This document shows positions 1 through 8,257 of a stretch of 64,000 nt of DNA, one piece after another. The number at the start of each line of letters is the position of its first letter. Position 1 is the stretch's first letter. The notes beneath the pieces are model-generated. The model saw only the letters and a list, made by a program, of their open reading frames with translations. It was not told the DNA's origin and ran no database searches. Origin of the DNA: Bacteroidales bacterium (lineage in GTDB: Bacteria > Bacteroidota > Bacteroidia > Bacteroidales > Marinilabiliaceae); contig JALEMI010000002.1 of NCBI GenBank assembly GCA_022768325.1, positions 1 through 64,000 on the forward strand, given 5' to 3'. The translations under genes and the position numbers were made by a program.

Positions 1-957
1 GACGACATTGAGCCAGAAGTTGGTGAGGCCGAGGGCGGGGAGGATGGAGCGGAAGCCTGCCGTGAGGAAACAGTGGGTGACGTAGATCTCGAGGCAATAG
101 CGTCCGCATAGATTAAGGAGCGAGACGTTGAGAGCCTTCACAGAGGAGAAGAGCTTCCAAAAGAAGAGGCAGAAGCCGAGGGCGACGAGAGTGTTGAGGT
201 AAGGCTGATGGTTCAAGCAGTCGTTTGGCCAATCGGAACCACCACCCCAAAAGAGGAGGCTCAAAACGAAAGACGCAACAAACCCGAGCGACGCTGCCAA
301 CCAAGAGACAGAGACCTTAGCCCTAAAGAGAACTATGCCAATGAAGAAATAGATGGCAAAAAACAAGAAACGGTATTGGACTGCGAAGCCAAAAACAAAG
401 GGGATATCGGAGGCTAACAGACTCAAAACGAGAAAAACGGGCAGCAACAGATACCCTTTTCGCAAACGAGGCAAAGGAAGGCAGACAATATAAAGAACCG
501 CCAAAACGTAGAGATACCAATAGAGGGAGAACGGTCGCCACGGGGAACAAAGCAGGTCGGACCAAGACGCGTCATTATTCGCATATCTGGCGAACAACAT
601 TCTGAAAGAGACCAGTAGAGCAGTGAAAAGGAAATACACTATCGCAATGTTTGGCAATTGCCACTTTAGCTTTGCCCATTTGGGGCGACCCTCGGCATCG
701 AAATAGGCCATTGCGTACATGAAGCCGCTAACGAGGAAAAAGAGCGGCATGTGGAACGTGTAGATGGCCTGAAAAATGGAATACTCCACACAACGGTATT
801 CGGGGAACGCTCCAGCATTAAGATACCCGTCGAACACATGACCCAGTACTACGCAGATGATGGCGAAGCCTTTTAGACTGTCGAGCCATGCGATACGGGG
901 GCGGGAAGTTGTTAAACTTTTATCAGATTGGGATTCGGGGGGGGTAATTCTAAACAT
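1..957 (-). CDS. Acyltransferase-3 family membrane protein (3' end outside window)
   Basis: Open for 319 codons from an ATG at 957 to the window edge, so the C-terminus is missing. The N-terminus carries the acyltransferase-3 signature around residues 24-40 (W-L-D-S-L-K-G, then V-L-G-H) and F-H-M-P-L-F-F-L-V-S-G-F near residue 70. At least six hydrophobic segments follow. Members (OafA/WecH type) move acetyl or other acyl groups onto surface polysaccharide or other exported glycans at the inner membrane. It lies 29 bp after cysQ and probably ends the same operon. Unusual: codons 5-7 run through an uninterrupted C8 tract (937-944), where one base of slippage would shift the frame. The family is clear; the acceptor is unknown. 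Confidence 0.88.
   Translation of the reverse strand, partial: MFRITPPESQSDKSLTTSRPRIAWLDSLKGFAIICVVLGHVFDGYLNAGAFPEYRCVEYSIFQAIYTFHMPLFFLVSGFMYAMAYFDAEGRPKWAKLKWQLPNIAIVYFLFTALLVSFRMLFARYANNDASWSDLLCSPWRPFSLYWYLYVLAVLYIVCLPLPRLRKGYLLLPVFLVLSLLASDIPFVFGFAVQYRFLFFAIYFFIGIVLFRAKVSVSWLAASLGFVASFVLSLLFWGGGSDWPNDCLNHQPYLNTLVALGFCLFFWKLFSSVKALNVSLLNLCGRYCLEIYVTHCFLTAGFRSILPALGLTNFWLNVV
937..944. repeat. C8/G8 homopolymer inside the acyltransferase reading frame
   Basis: Eight G on the plus strand, read as CCCCCCCC a few codons after the acyltransferase ATG. A change of one base would end translation early. Candidate slipped-strand phase-variation tract; the length here is in frame (ON). Confidence 0.6.
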
Positions 958-986
958 TGGGGTTAAATATTAACAATTGCTACTTT

Positions 987-1841
987 CTACTGCACGGCGG
1001 CGACAGCTGCAATTGCGGCAGAGAGAATGGATGGTGAGACGGAATTGGAAACGGCCACGAAATCGGGGTTACGGAGGTCGGGGCGGTTGTAGGTCACGGG
1101 GGAGGAGTCGGCCACGTTGAGGAGTTTACCGCCTGCGGCCTCGATAATGGCCTGCCCTGCGGCAGTGTCCCACTCCATGGTGGTGCCGGAACGGGGATAG
1201 ATGGAGGCGGAACCCTCGGCTATCATGCATTGCTTGATGCTGCTGCCCATGGGTACGAGCCGGACATCGTCCCACCCTGGGAGACGGGAGAGGGCATCGA
1301 CAACGCGGCGCGTGGCCTCACCAGGATGACTGACGCTGCCAAGGACAACGTGTGGGGTAGGACCGAACGTGATGGGGAGCTTGATGGGCGACAGCACCTC
1401 GCCAAGGGGGGAGAGAGTGCCTCGCCAAGCATTGCCGCCCTGAGTGAAATAGACCGTCCCCGTTGTCGGGATGGCAATGACACCGAGAGTCGGGCGGTGT
1501 TCCTCAACAAGAGCGATGCATACGGAGAACATATCGTTTCGCTTGATGAACTCCTTGGTCCCGTCGAGAGGGTCGACGACCCACATCTGGCGATGGTTGG
1601 AGCGGACGGCGTACTCCTCGTGAGCCGTCTCCTCGCTGAGGATAGGGATGTCGCTTTGCGACAAGACGTTGACAATGCGCTCGTTGCTGGCCATGTCGGC
1701 CCGCGTCACGGGTGTATTGTCGGCCTTTTGGATGACACCCATATCGGCATCGGCCTGATAGACCTCCATGATGGCTTGCACAGCCTCGGCAGCGGCACGG
1801 AGGGCCAGCGTCAGGAGTTCAGTCTCTTGCGGCTCTGTCAT
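987..1841 (-). CDS. cysQ: 3'(2'),5'-bisphosphate nucleotidase CysQ
   Basis: A 284-residue member of the inositol-monophosphatase-like phosphatases that hydrolyse 3'-phosphoadenosine 5'-phosphate to AMP. Metal-binding signatures are visible: S-E-E at 69-71, D-P-L-D-G-T from residue 90, and W-D-T-A-A-G in the C-terminal half. Length and motif order match CysQ. The start overlaps the end of the upstream aminotransferase by 4 bp (ATGA), so the two are translationally coupled. No sulfate-assimilation genes are in the window, so its local role may be PAP recycling in general. Confidence 0.93.
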   Translation of the reverse strand: MTEPQETELLTLALRAAAEAVQAIMEVYQADADMGVIQKADNTPVTRADMASNERIVNVLSQSDIPILSEETAHEEYAVRSNHRQMWVVDPLDGTKEFIKRNDMFSVCIALVEEHRPTLGVIAIPTTGTVYFTQGGNAWRGTLSPLGEVLSPIKLPITFGPTPHVVLGSVSHPGEATRRVVDALSRLPGWDDVRLVPMGSSIKQCMIAEGSASIYPRSGTTMEWDTAAGQAIIEAAGGKLLNVADSSPVTYNRPDLRNPDFVAVSNSVSPSILSAAIAAVAAVQ

Positions 1842-3001
1842 TTCCCGAAAGAATTAGCGATACGCTTGAGAGCCTCGGCGAGGCGAGGGCGAGGGCAAGC
1901 GAGATTGATGCGGATGAAGCCGTCAGGCTCGCCGTAGATGTCGCCAGACGAGACACGTACCTTAGCCTCGGTGAGGAGCTTACGACCCAGTTGCTCGGAA
2001 TTGAGACCCGTGGCTCGGCAATCGACCCACGCGAGATACGTGGCCATGAGACGCGAGGCCTTCCACCCTGGGAGCGTATCGGCAAGGAACTGGACGAGGA
2101 GCTGATAATTGCCCTCGACATATTGGCACATCTCCGTTAGCCAATCCTCGCACTCATTGAACGCCACCTGAAGGGCAATGACACCGAAGGGATTGACATC
2201 GCAAATCTCATTAACGTTGACCACACGATTCACTGCCGCACGGAGCGTAGGGTTGGCTATGATGAAATAGCAAATCTGAAGACCCGCGAGGTTGAAACTC
2301 TTCGTGCAAGAGGACGTCACGATGGCATCCTGCTGGAACTCGTCACCAATGGCTCCGAAGGGCGTGAAGTGATAGCCGGGCATGATGATGCCGCTATGAA
2401 TCTCGTCGGCAATAATCTTTACCCCATGACGGCGGCAGATGTCCGCCATTCGGCGGAGCTCATCGGGCGACCATATACGCCCCGTGGGATTGTGGGGGCT
2501 GCAGAGGAGGAAAATCTTGGTATCGGGGAGGGCGGCCTTGCGCTCGAAATCGTCGAAATCGATGTCGAAAGTGTCGCCATTGGGGACGAGCCTATTCTCG
2601 ACAAGATGGCAACGGCAATTGCGGATTGAGGAGAAGAAATGGTTGTAGGCCGGGGTTTGGCACAAGACGCCGCACGGCTCACCACCCGAGAGCGCCATGA
2701 TGGAGGCCGAAACAGCAGGCACTACACCCGTGGTGTAGAGAATCCAATCCTTCTGGACGCTCCATCCATAGCGGCGGGAATACCACCCCTGAATGGCCTC
2801 GTAGAAAGAGTTGGGGACCTTGGTGTAGCCAAAGACGGCATGGTCCAGACGACACCTCAGCGCGTCAAGAATCTTTGGCGCAGCCTCAAAATCCATATCC
2901 GCCACCCAAAGGGGAATGACATCGGCATCGGGCGCATCGATGTCCCACTTCCAAGAGTTGGTATTGTGGCGGGAGGTTAGTTTATCGAAGTTGTAGCTCA
3001 T
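1838..3001 (-). CDS. MalY/PatB family PLP-dependent aminotransferase (C-S beta-lyase type)
   Basis: A fold-type I PLP enzyme of 387 residues from the ATG at 3001; an in-frame TTG eight codons upstream is less likely. Visible motifs: C-S-P-H-N-P-T-G-R at about 167-175, D-E-I-H-S-G from 199, and the Schiff-base lysine K234 in S-S-C-T-K-S-F-N-L-A-G. Relatives cleave cystathionine or cysteine S-conjugates to pyruvate, ammonia and a thiol; MalY also acts as a regulator in E. coli. It follows the DUF3737 gene by 33 bp and is coupled to cysQ by ATGA overlap. The substrate cannot be read from sequence. Confidence 0.9.
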   Translation of the reverse strand: MSYNFDKLTSRHNTNSWKWDIDAPDADVIPLWVADMDFEAAPKILDALRCRLDHAVFGYTKVPNSFYEAIQGWYSRRYGWSVQKDWILYTTGVVPAVSASIMALSGGEPCGVLCQTPAYNHFFSSIRNCRCHLVENRLVPNGDTFDIDFDDFERKAALPDTKIFLLCSPHNPTGRIWSPDELRRMADICRRHGVKIIADEIHSGIIMPGYHFTPFGAIGDEFQQDAIVTSSCTKSFNLAGLQICYFIIANPTLRAAVNRVVNVNEICDVNPFGVIALQVAFNECEDWLTEMCQYVEGNYQLLVQFLADTLPGWKASRLMATYLAWVDCRATGLNSEQLGRKLLTEAKVRVSSGDIYGEPDGFIRINLACPRPRLAEALKRIANSFGK

Positions 3002-3034
3002 TGGCGTAATTGTCGGTCTTGACAAAGATATTGC

Positions 3035-3880
3035 CTATTTGCGAACTTCGATGACGCAATTGGCGGGAAGCTTGATATTTTCGTCTAATATGGCGTCGCC
3101 AATGGAATCGGCGACAATATGACCAGAGCGGGGATTCTTGACGGACGTGACGTGACCCGAGATTTGGGCGTCGACATCGCTGTACTCGAAAGCGAGATCG
3201 GCATCGGCGGCCATGGTGCAATTGCGGAGCTTCAAATTGTCGGCATAGCAAAGGGGTTGCGTCTCAACGATTTGGCAATTGATGAGCGTAAGGCGTTTGG
3301 AATACCACGCGAGATACTCGCCATTGAGGGTGGAGTCGATGACCGTGACGTTCTCCGTATTCCAGAAAGCGTCCTTGGTATTGAGGACGGAATTGCGGAT
3401 TGTGACGTTCTTGCAGTATTGGAAAGAATAGTTGCCGTTGAGGGTGAGATTGTCAATCTCGACATTCTCGCAATGCATGAAAATGTAGTCGGCACCATTG
3501 GCCACGACATCCTTTAGCTTGATATTCTTGCAATGCCAAAGCGTCTCGGCGGCATTGAGGAGCTTGACATTCGTGAGCTCCAACCCGTCCATCTCGCGGA
3601 ACATCTTGGGGGCTTCGACGGTGGAGTCGGACATCACGAGATTCTCCGAATACCACAACGCGGCTCTTGCGCCCTCGGTGAAAAGGCAATTGCGTACGGC
3701 AAAGCCCTTGGTGCACCAGAAAGGGTACTTGCCCTCAAAACGGCAACCATCGGCCTCGATGTTTCGGCACTCCTTAAGTCCGCTCTCGCCTGCCGCGATG
3801 ACGACACTCTCGAGCCTGAGGTCGGAGGAACGATAGAGAGGGCGTTCGCCGCCGAAGACCTTATCTTTTATTAATTCCAT
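3035..3880 (-). CDS. DUF3737 family protein, predicted right-handed beta-helix
   Basis: A 281-residue protein made of repeating short strands of the pattern N-x-x-(I/V/L)-x-(N/D)-x-x-(I/L)-N, as in pentapeptide-like or pectate-lyase-like beta-helices. Whole-length resemblance is to DUF3737, whose members have no established function. No signal peptide. It starts at an ATG at 3880 and is the first gene of a four-gene operon with the aminotransferase, cysQ and the acyltransferase. A 17-bp palindrome lies 24 bp upstream of its start. Confidence 0.82.
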   Translation of the reverse strand: MELIKDKVFGGERPLYRSSDLRLESVVIAAGESGLKECRNIEADGCRFEGKYPFWCTKGFAVRNCLFTEGARAALWYSENLVMSDSTVEAPKMFREMDGLELTNVKLLNAAETLWHCKNIKLKDVVANGADYIFMHCENVEIDNLTLNGNYSFQYCKNVTIRNSVLNTKDAFWNTENVTVIDSTLNGEYLAWYSKRLTLINCQIVETQPLCYADNLKLRNCTMAADADLAFEYSDVDAQISGHVTSVKNPRSGHIVADSIGDAILDENIKLPANCVIEVRK

Positions 3881-3903
3881 AATTGTTTAGTTTTTAATGT
3901 TAC

Positions 3904-3920
3904 TTTGAACGGCGTTCAAA
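3904..3920. repeat. 17-bp perfect palindrome upstream of the DUF3737 operon
   Basis: TTTGAACGGCGTTCAAA, self-complementary except for the centre base. It lies 24 bp upstream of the DUF3737 start and 14 bp past the end of the MATE gene. Candidate operator, or the stem of a MATE terminator although no T-run follows. A looser relative of this motif occurs around 41148-41186. Confidence 0.45.
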
Positions 3921-3933
3921 CGGCATTTGAAAG

Positions 3934-5367
3934 CTATTTGAGCATGGCACAATCCCAACGTCCCCACCGGAGACGGACAAGGAAAATGACACCGCGGAAA
4001 CAGAGCTCAACACACATGGCAGTCCACACCCCCGCCAGTCCGAACGTAGGGGCCAAGAGCCACGCGAGGGAAAGACGCACAGCCCAAATGCTCGCCAAAT
4101 TCATGATGCAAGGCTTCAGCGTATCGCCCGCCCCGACAAAAACGCCATAGCAGACAATGGAGGCGGCAAACATTGGCTCGGCAAAGGCCTCAATGCGCAA
4201 CGCCTCGACACCAAGGACGCAAATCTCGTCGACGGGCGTAAGGATTGACATCATAAGCGGCGCGCCGACGTACATCAGCACACCCATGACACTCATGACA
4301 AGCATCCCCATGACGACCGTGACGCGGGCAAAGCCGCGCATGAGCTGCTTGCGCCCCGCCCCCAGGCTCTGCCCGACAAGCGTCTGAGCGGCATCGGCAA
4401 TGCCGTAGCCGGGCATATAGCAGATGCTCTCGGCCGTGACACCGAACGAATTGGCGGCAATGGACATCTTACCGAGCGGGGCGACAATGGCCGTCGAGGC
4501 CACCTGCGCACCCGTCATGACGATATGCTGGACGCACATGGGGAGCGAGATGCGCATGGCACGGGCGAGACATCGGCGCGACGGGAGGAAAGAGCCGCTC
4601 TCGGCCGTCAGGCGAAGCGAAGACGAGCGGAAAACGACGAACCACGTGAGGAAGAGAGCCGCGGAGATCTCGGCCGCCATGGTGCCAAAAGCAGCACCAC
4701 GGACACCAAGCCCAGCCCCAGGAATGGCGACCCCTACGCCAAAGAAGGAGACTTCGCGCGTTGGGAAAATGAAGAAGAAATTGAAAACAACATCGAGAAA
4801 ACACATGGCGGCATTGGTAAGGCTCGGGACAACAACATTGCCACTGCTGCGAAGCGAGCCACTGAAAAACATCACCACCTGCGTAAAGGGGAGCGTCAGG
4901 GAGACAATACGGAAATAGGCCGTGGAGTCGTCGCAAATCTCCTCAGCACCGCCAAGCCAATGAGGAAGCGACCCACTGATGGAAAAAGCCGCGGCGAGGA
5001 CAAAGAGGCAAAAGACAAACGACGACAAGAGCCCCTGGCGGACAACACTGCGCGCCCCGACAAGATCTCGCGCCCCGACAAGATGAGCCACCTGCACAGA
5101 GAAACCCGACGCCACAGAACTGCAAAGCCCCCAAATCATCCATGCGCTCGTGGCCATGAGGCCCACCGAGGCCGAGGGGTCGGCGCCAAGGCGGCCCACC
5201 ATGGCGGCGTCGATGTACTCCATCATGATATGCGAAATCATGGCGAGTATTGACGGCAAAGCCAAGAGGGCAGTAAGCACCACTTGCTGACGGAGGTCGA
5301 GGGGGCGCCCCTCGCGGAGCAGCGTCAGGAGGTGGTCGGTCGTCTGGGTACGGAAAAGAGATGGCAT
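3934..5367 (-). CDS. MATE family multidrug/cation exporter
   Basis: A 477-residue integral membrane protein with about twelve hydrophobic segments and the MATE-type internal duplication (two A-x-x-x-Q-T/P-x-x-G-Q-x-x-G-A-like stretches, one at A-D-A-A-Q-T-L-V-G-Q-S-L-G-A). Proteins of this family export cationic drugs or metabolites in exchange for Na+ or H+. ATG start at 5367. The upstream lipoprotein ends only 10 bp before it, so they are probably co-transcribed. The substrate is not predictable. Confidence 0.9.
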   Translation of the reverse strand: MPSLFRTQTTDHLLTLLREGRPLDLRQQVVLTALLALPSILAMISHIMMEYIDAAMVGRLGADPSASVGLMATSAWMIWGLCSSVASGFSVQVAHLVGARDLVGARSVVRQGLLSSFVFCLFVLAAAFSISGSLPHWLGGAEEICDDSTAYFRIVSLTLPFTQVVMFFSGSLRSSGNVVVPSLTNAAMCFLDVVFNFFFIFPTREVSFFGVGVAIPGAGLGVRGAAFGTMAAEISAALFLTWFVVFRSSSLRLTAESGSFLPSRRCLARAMRISLPMCVQHIVMTGAQVASTAIVAPLGKMSIAANSFGVTAESICYMPGYGIADAAQTLVGQSLGAGRKQLMRGFARVTVVMGMLVMSVMGVLMYVGAPLMMSILTPVDEICVLGVEALRIEAFAEPMFAASIVCYGVFVGAGDTLKPCIMNLASIWAVRLSLAWLLAPTFGLAGVWTAMCVELCFRGVIFLVRLRWGRWDCAMLK

Positions 5368-5377
5368 GGCGCGGGTT

Positions 5378-6166
5378 TTATCCTCGGGTAGGAGGGTACG
5401 TTGCTGGAATCCGTTGGGTCGGCAACTCCCACGTGTAGTAGCGGGTGACGGGGTGAGGGGCGTCGCGGCCGTCGTATTCCGTTGCGGAAGCCAAATAGCC
5501 GTCGTCGTCGAGAGTGTAGCTGTAATACGTGGCGCCTCGTTGGGTATAGTACGTGTGATAGCAGACGGAATCGGGCAGCTGACCCGTCAGAAGGCCGAAT
5601 AGCTCGGGATGAGCGAGGGCGAGACTGGTTTGGATGAACATATTTGGGACCAAGAAGGGGGCATAGCCTTTACAGCTTTTGCCGCTGTAATAGAGCCTGT
5701 AATCGATATTAGCGTCGTCGGCCAGCCTCGCCAGCCTGTCGCCCTCCCAATAGTAACGTGCAAAGAACCCACTGGCAGACTCCACCTTTTGGAGTTTGCC
5801 GTCAGAGTCGTAGGAGAGGTGTAGTTCGCCATAGCGGCCGCCCCCTGGCGCGGTGGTGACCAGCTCGCCATCGAGCGAGAAGAAATCAGAGCCACCCAAC
5901 GAGACCTCGCCGGCCTGCCATTCGCAAGTGTTTGTGTACCAGCCCCAGTCTTCAGCAATTACCTGTAGTCTTCCGTCGGCGTCGTAGGAGAACATTAGCG
6001 AGTCGCCCTCTTCGGGGCAGTATATCGTGACGAGCCTCTTAGTGGCGGCCTCGTCCGTCATGAGGGGACGGGGACCGTCGGCCCGCCCTTCGTCGTCGCA
6101 CGACGTGGCAGAACACGAGACCGTCGCGGCTATTAGCGCCATTGCGGCGAAACGTAGAGTTTTCAT
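5378..6166 (-). CDS. Lipoprotein, DUF4595-like, paralogue 1 of 3 in this window
   Basis: 262 residues. An SP-II signal ends in S-A-T-S-C, followed by an acidic D-D-E linker. The body contains Y-D-x-D-G-R/K-L units (RHS/YD-like) and ends with H-P-E-L-F-G-L-L, a Q-L-P-D block and D-D-D-G-Y-L. The same blocks occur in the lipoproteins at 55892-56653 and 58719-59546, so these are paralogues. The pattern resembles DUF4595 lipoproteins of Bacteroidetes; function unknown. Probably anchored in the outer membrane. It precedes the MATE gene by 10 bp. Confidence 0.75.
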   Translation of the reverse strand: MKTLRFAAMALIAATVSCSATSCDDEGRADGPRPLMTDEAATKRLVTIYCPEEGDSLMFSYDADGRLQVIAEDWGWYTNTCEWQAGEVSLGGSDFFSLDGELVTTAPGGGRYGELHLSYDSDGKLQKVESASGFFARYYWEGDRLARLADDANIDYRLYYSGKSCKGYAPFLVPNMFIQTSLALAHPELFGLLTGQLPDSVCYHTYYTQRGATYYSYTLDDDGYLASATEYDGRDAPHPVTRYYTWELPTQRIPATYPPTRG

Positions 6167-6290
6167 GATGGGCGTGAAATTAGCTCATCGGCGCGAGCTT
6201 TCGCATACCCGGATTTGGATTTGTCCTCAAAAACCGACGACGAGGCTCGGTTGGAGAACCTCGTTCGGGGAGCCGAACGTACTACGGACA

Positions 6291-6321
6291 TCGGGCGGCA
6301 TGATTCTCTCATGCCGCCCGA
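6291..6321 (-). terminator. Perfect 13-bp hairpin after the lipoprotein at 6354
   Basis: TCGGGCGGCATGA and its exact complement (6309-6321) around a 5-nt loop, 33 bp past the stop of the 6354-6893 gene. There is no T-run, so it may be a T-less terminator or an mRNA-stabilising hairpin. Confidence 0.55.
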
Positions 6322-6353
6322 CGAGTTGATTCGTTGTTCAGGCCTTAGGGGGA

Positions 6354-6893
6354 TTAGTCGTCAATAATCTCGTAGCCGGAAGTTGTCTTACGAAGATGGA
6401 AGACGTAGCCGCTGAAGATAGATTTCTTGCGGAGCGGCTCATGCGTCTTGCCTTTGTACACGATATTGTCCATCTCCCAATCTGAGGAGTAGTAGCCCTT
6501 GATGGCGTGGAGCGTGAAATGTGGGACAATCGTGAGGGACTCCCCATTCAGGTTTACGACTGATTGGTAGCTGCGAGAATAAACGACCTCGTCGCCGTTT
6601 TGGGATTCGAGCGTTATGCAATCCTCGCACGTGTTGGGTGGCGGCAGCAGGAACGACACCGTGTCTCCTTTGCAGAGGCTGACCTGCACCGTCTTGCCGT
6701 CTTCGTCGGAATAGACCGAGGAATTGGCACAAAATGCGGAATCGACCTCAATGCCGTCGATTGCGAGAATCACCTCTTTCGTCCCTCCCCAGAGTATGGG
6801 TTCGTAGGGTGTCGGGTCGTCATCGTCGGAGCAGGAGGCAAAAAGAGAAAGCGCGGCTGCGAAGGCGAAAATGCAAAAGACGTTATATTTCAT
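6354..6893 (-). CDS. Small lipoprotein of unknown function, next to a C10-peptidase remnant
   Basis: 179 residues. An SP-II signal ends in L-F-A-S-C followed by S-D-D-D-D, the acidic signal typical of surface-exposed Bacteroidetes lipoproteins. The rest is predicted beta-rich, with a C-E-D-C pair. I do not recognise the family. It starts 2 bp after the stop of the short C10-peptidase-like gene upstream. In Bacteroides fragilis and streptococci, C10 peptidases are neighboured by small inhibitors, some of them lipoproteins, so an inhibitor-like origin is possible but unproven. Confidence 0.7.
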   Translation of the reverse strand: MKYNVFCIFAFAAALSLFASCSDDDDPTPYEPILWGGTKEVILAIDGIEVDSAFCANSSVYSDEDGKTVQVSLCKGDTVSFLLPPPNTCEDCITLESQNGDEVVYSRSYQSVVNLNGESLTIVPHFTLHAIKGYYSSDWEMDNIVYKGKTHEPLRKKSIFSGYVFHLRKTTSGYEIIDD

Positions 6894-6895
6894 AA

Positions 6896-7150
6896 TTACT
6901 TACTATAATAATCCAAACCCGTAATCATCTGAAGCGCATATCTATAACTGATATTCATACCATTACCATTTTCAACAATGAACCATCCATTATTGCCTCC
7001 AATTTGACCCCAATTCATGTAAAACCGATTCTCGTATTCCGTCCATTTCGTCACACTTGCTGAATGGAACAACCTCTTCCTCCGCTTAGTCGATACTGCA
7101 ATCAGTGCAGAAGCCAAAGCACAAAGAATTCTCAAAAGTTCTCTTCTCAT
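6896..7150 (-). pseudogene. C-terminal remnant of a C10 (streptopain-like) cysteine peptidase
   Basis: 84 codons from an ATG at 7150. The last 40 residues (F-Y-M-N-W-G-x-x-G-G-N-N-G-W-F, then Y-A-L-Q-M-I-T-G-L) look like the end of C10 peptidases, where the conserved N-W-G-W-x-G-x-x-N-G-Y-Y stretch is followed by a Q-x-M-I-x-G-I strand. The catalytic Cys and His regions are absent, and the first 40 residues (basic, partly hydrophobic) do not match the family. I therefore read it as a decayed fragment, although a short expressed protein cannot be excluded. Confidence 0.5.
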
Positions 7151-7401
7151 TTTGGTTATTATTGGTTTTAAGTAGTTGCTGAGAGAGTATATTGCTTGAG
7201 CGTCTTCTGAAAGGAACGCACACAAAAATATAAGATTTATAGGACAACATCAACAGCATACACACAAACCATACGCCAAATGCTCAATTTGTTCGTTCCA
7301 AGCAATAACGCACCGACGTATCGCGTCGTTTGCTCCTTCTGACGACAACTTGGACAGAATGAGGAAAATGGGAATTCCGGGCTATGCTCTCTCTCTCACA
7401 C

Positions 7402-7446
7402 AAAAAAACTCCCTCCCCGAAGCCCACGCAGCTTACGGAGAGGGAG
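7402..7446 (-). terminator. Intrinsic terminator of the trp operon
   Basis: Read on the minus strand: CTCCCTCTCC, an 18-nt loop, GGGGAGGGAG (one U.G wobble), then seven T. It begins 22 bp after the trpA stop. Confidence 0.9.
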
Positions 7447-7468
7447 GGTGAAAGCGGGGCTCGAGGCC

Positions 7469-8239
7469 CTACCCTTTCACTTGACTGATGAACTTTGCTA
7501 TTGAACTGTCGGAGACGCCGTTCTCCTTGATGTACTTGACGAAAGCGGTTCCGATAATCGCGCCGTTGGCATGGGCGCAAGCGTGGTCGAAACCTGCCTT
7601 GTCCTTGACACCGAATCCGATCATGCGCTTGTTGCGCAAGCCGAGGGCGTTGATGCGGTCGAAATAGCGAGAGCGGTAATCGACGGAAGTCTTGATGTTG
7701 CCCGTGATTCCAGCCGACGCGACCATGTAGATGAAACCATCGGCTTGGGCATCGATTTGGCGGATGCGGTCGTCGGGTGTCTGAGGCGCGATGAGGGGGA
7801 TGAAACGGATGTCGCGCTCATCGAAGAGGGCCTTATAGTTGGCGAGATACTCCTCCCAGGGGAGGTCGGGGAGAATGACGCCATCAACGCCACGCGCCTT
7901 GCAATCGTCGAGGAAACGCTCAACGCCATAGTGCATGACGGGGTTGATGTAGCCCATCAGGACAACGGGGATGGTGATGGTGTCCCTCATTCCGTCGAGT
8001 TGCTCCATGAGTTTCTTGATGGACATACCAGCGTTGAGGGAGTCGAGACTCGCCCTCTGAATTACGGGGCCATCGGCGAGGGGGTCGGAGAAGGGCATTC
8101 CTATCTCGACAAAATCGACACCACCGCGTTGAAGAGCCGTCAGAACCGTCATGGTATCGTCTACGGCGGGGTAGCCGGCTGTGAAATATATGGAGAGCAG
8201 ACCGTCGCGCTTGGCGAAAATGTCGTTAATCCTATTCAT
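7469..8239 (-). CDS. trpA: Tryptophan synthase alpha chain
   Basis: 256 residues. It cleaves indole-3-glycerol phosphate to indole and glyceraldehyde 3-phosphate and passes indole to TrpB. The E-I-G-M-P-F-S-D-P-L-A-D-G-P block holds the catalytic Glu and Asp region, and G-V-I-L-P-D-L-P follows. Last gene of trpEGDCFBA, 18 bp after trpB, followed by a strong terminator. Confidence 0.97.
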   Translation of the reverse strand: MNRINDIFAKRDGLLSIYFTAGYPAVDDTMTVLTALQRGGVDFVEIGMPFSDPLADGPVIQRASLDSLNAGMSIKKLMEQLDGMRDTITIPVVLMGYINPVMHYGVERFLDDCKARGVDGVILPDLPWEEYLANYKALFDERDIRFIPLIAPQTPDDRIRQIDAQADGFIYMVASAGITGNIKTSVDYRSRYFDRINALGLRNKRMIGFGVKDKAGFDHACAHANGAIIGTAFVKYIKENGVSDSSIAKFISQVKG

Positions 8240-8257
8240 TGTCAGAGAGATAAATAT

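Noticed and set aside
2999..3025. TTG start eight codons upstream for the MalY/PatB gene
   Set aside because: The ATG at 3001 gives the family's usual N-terminus; the TTG only adds non-conserved residues.
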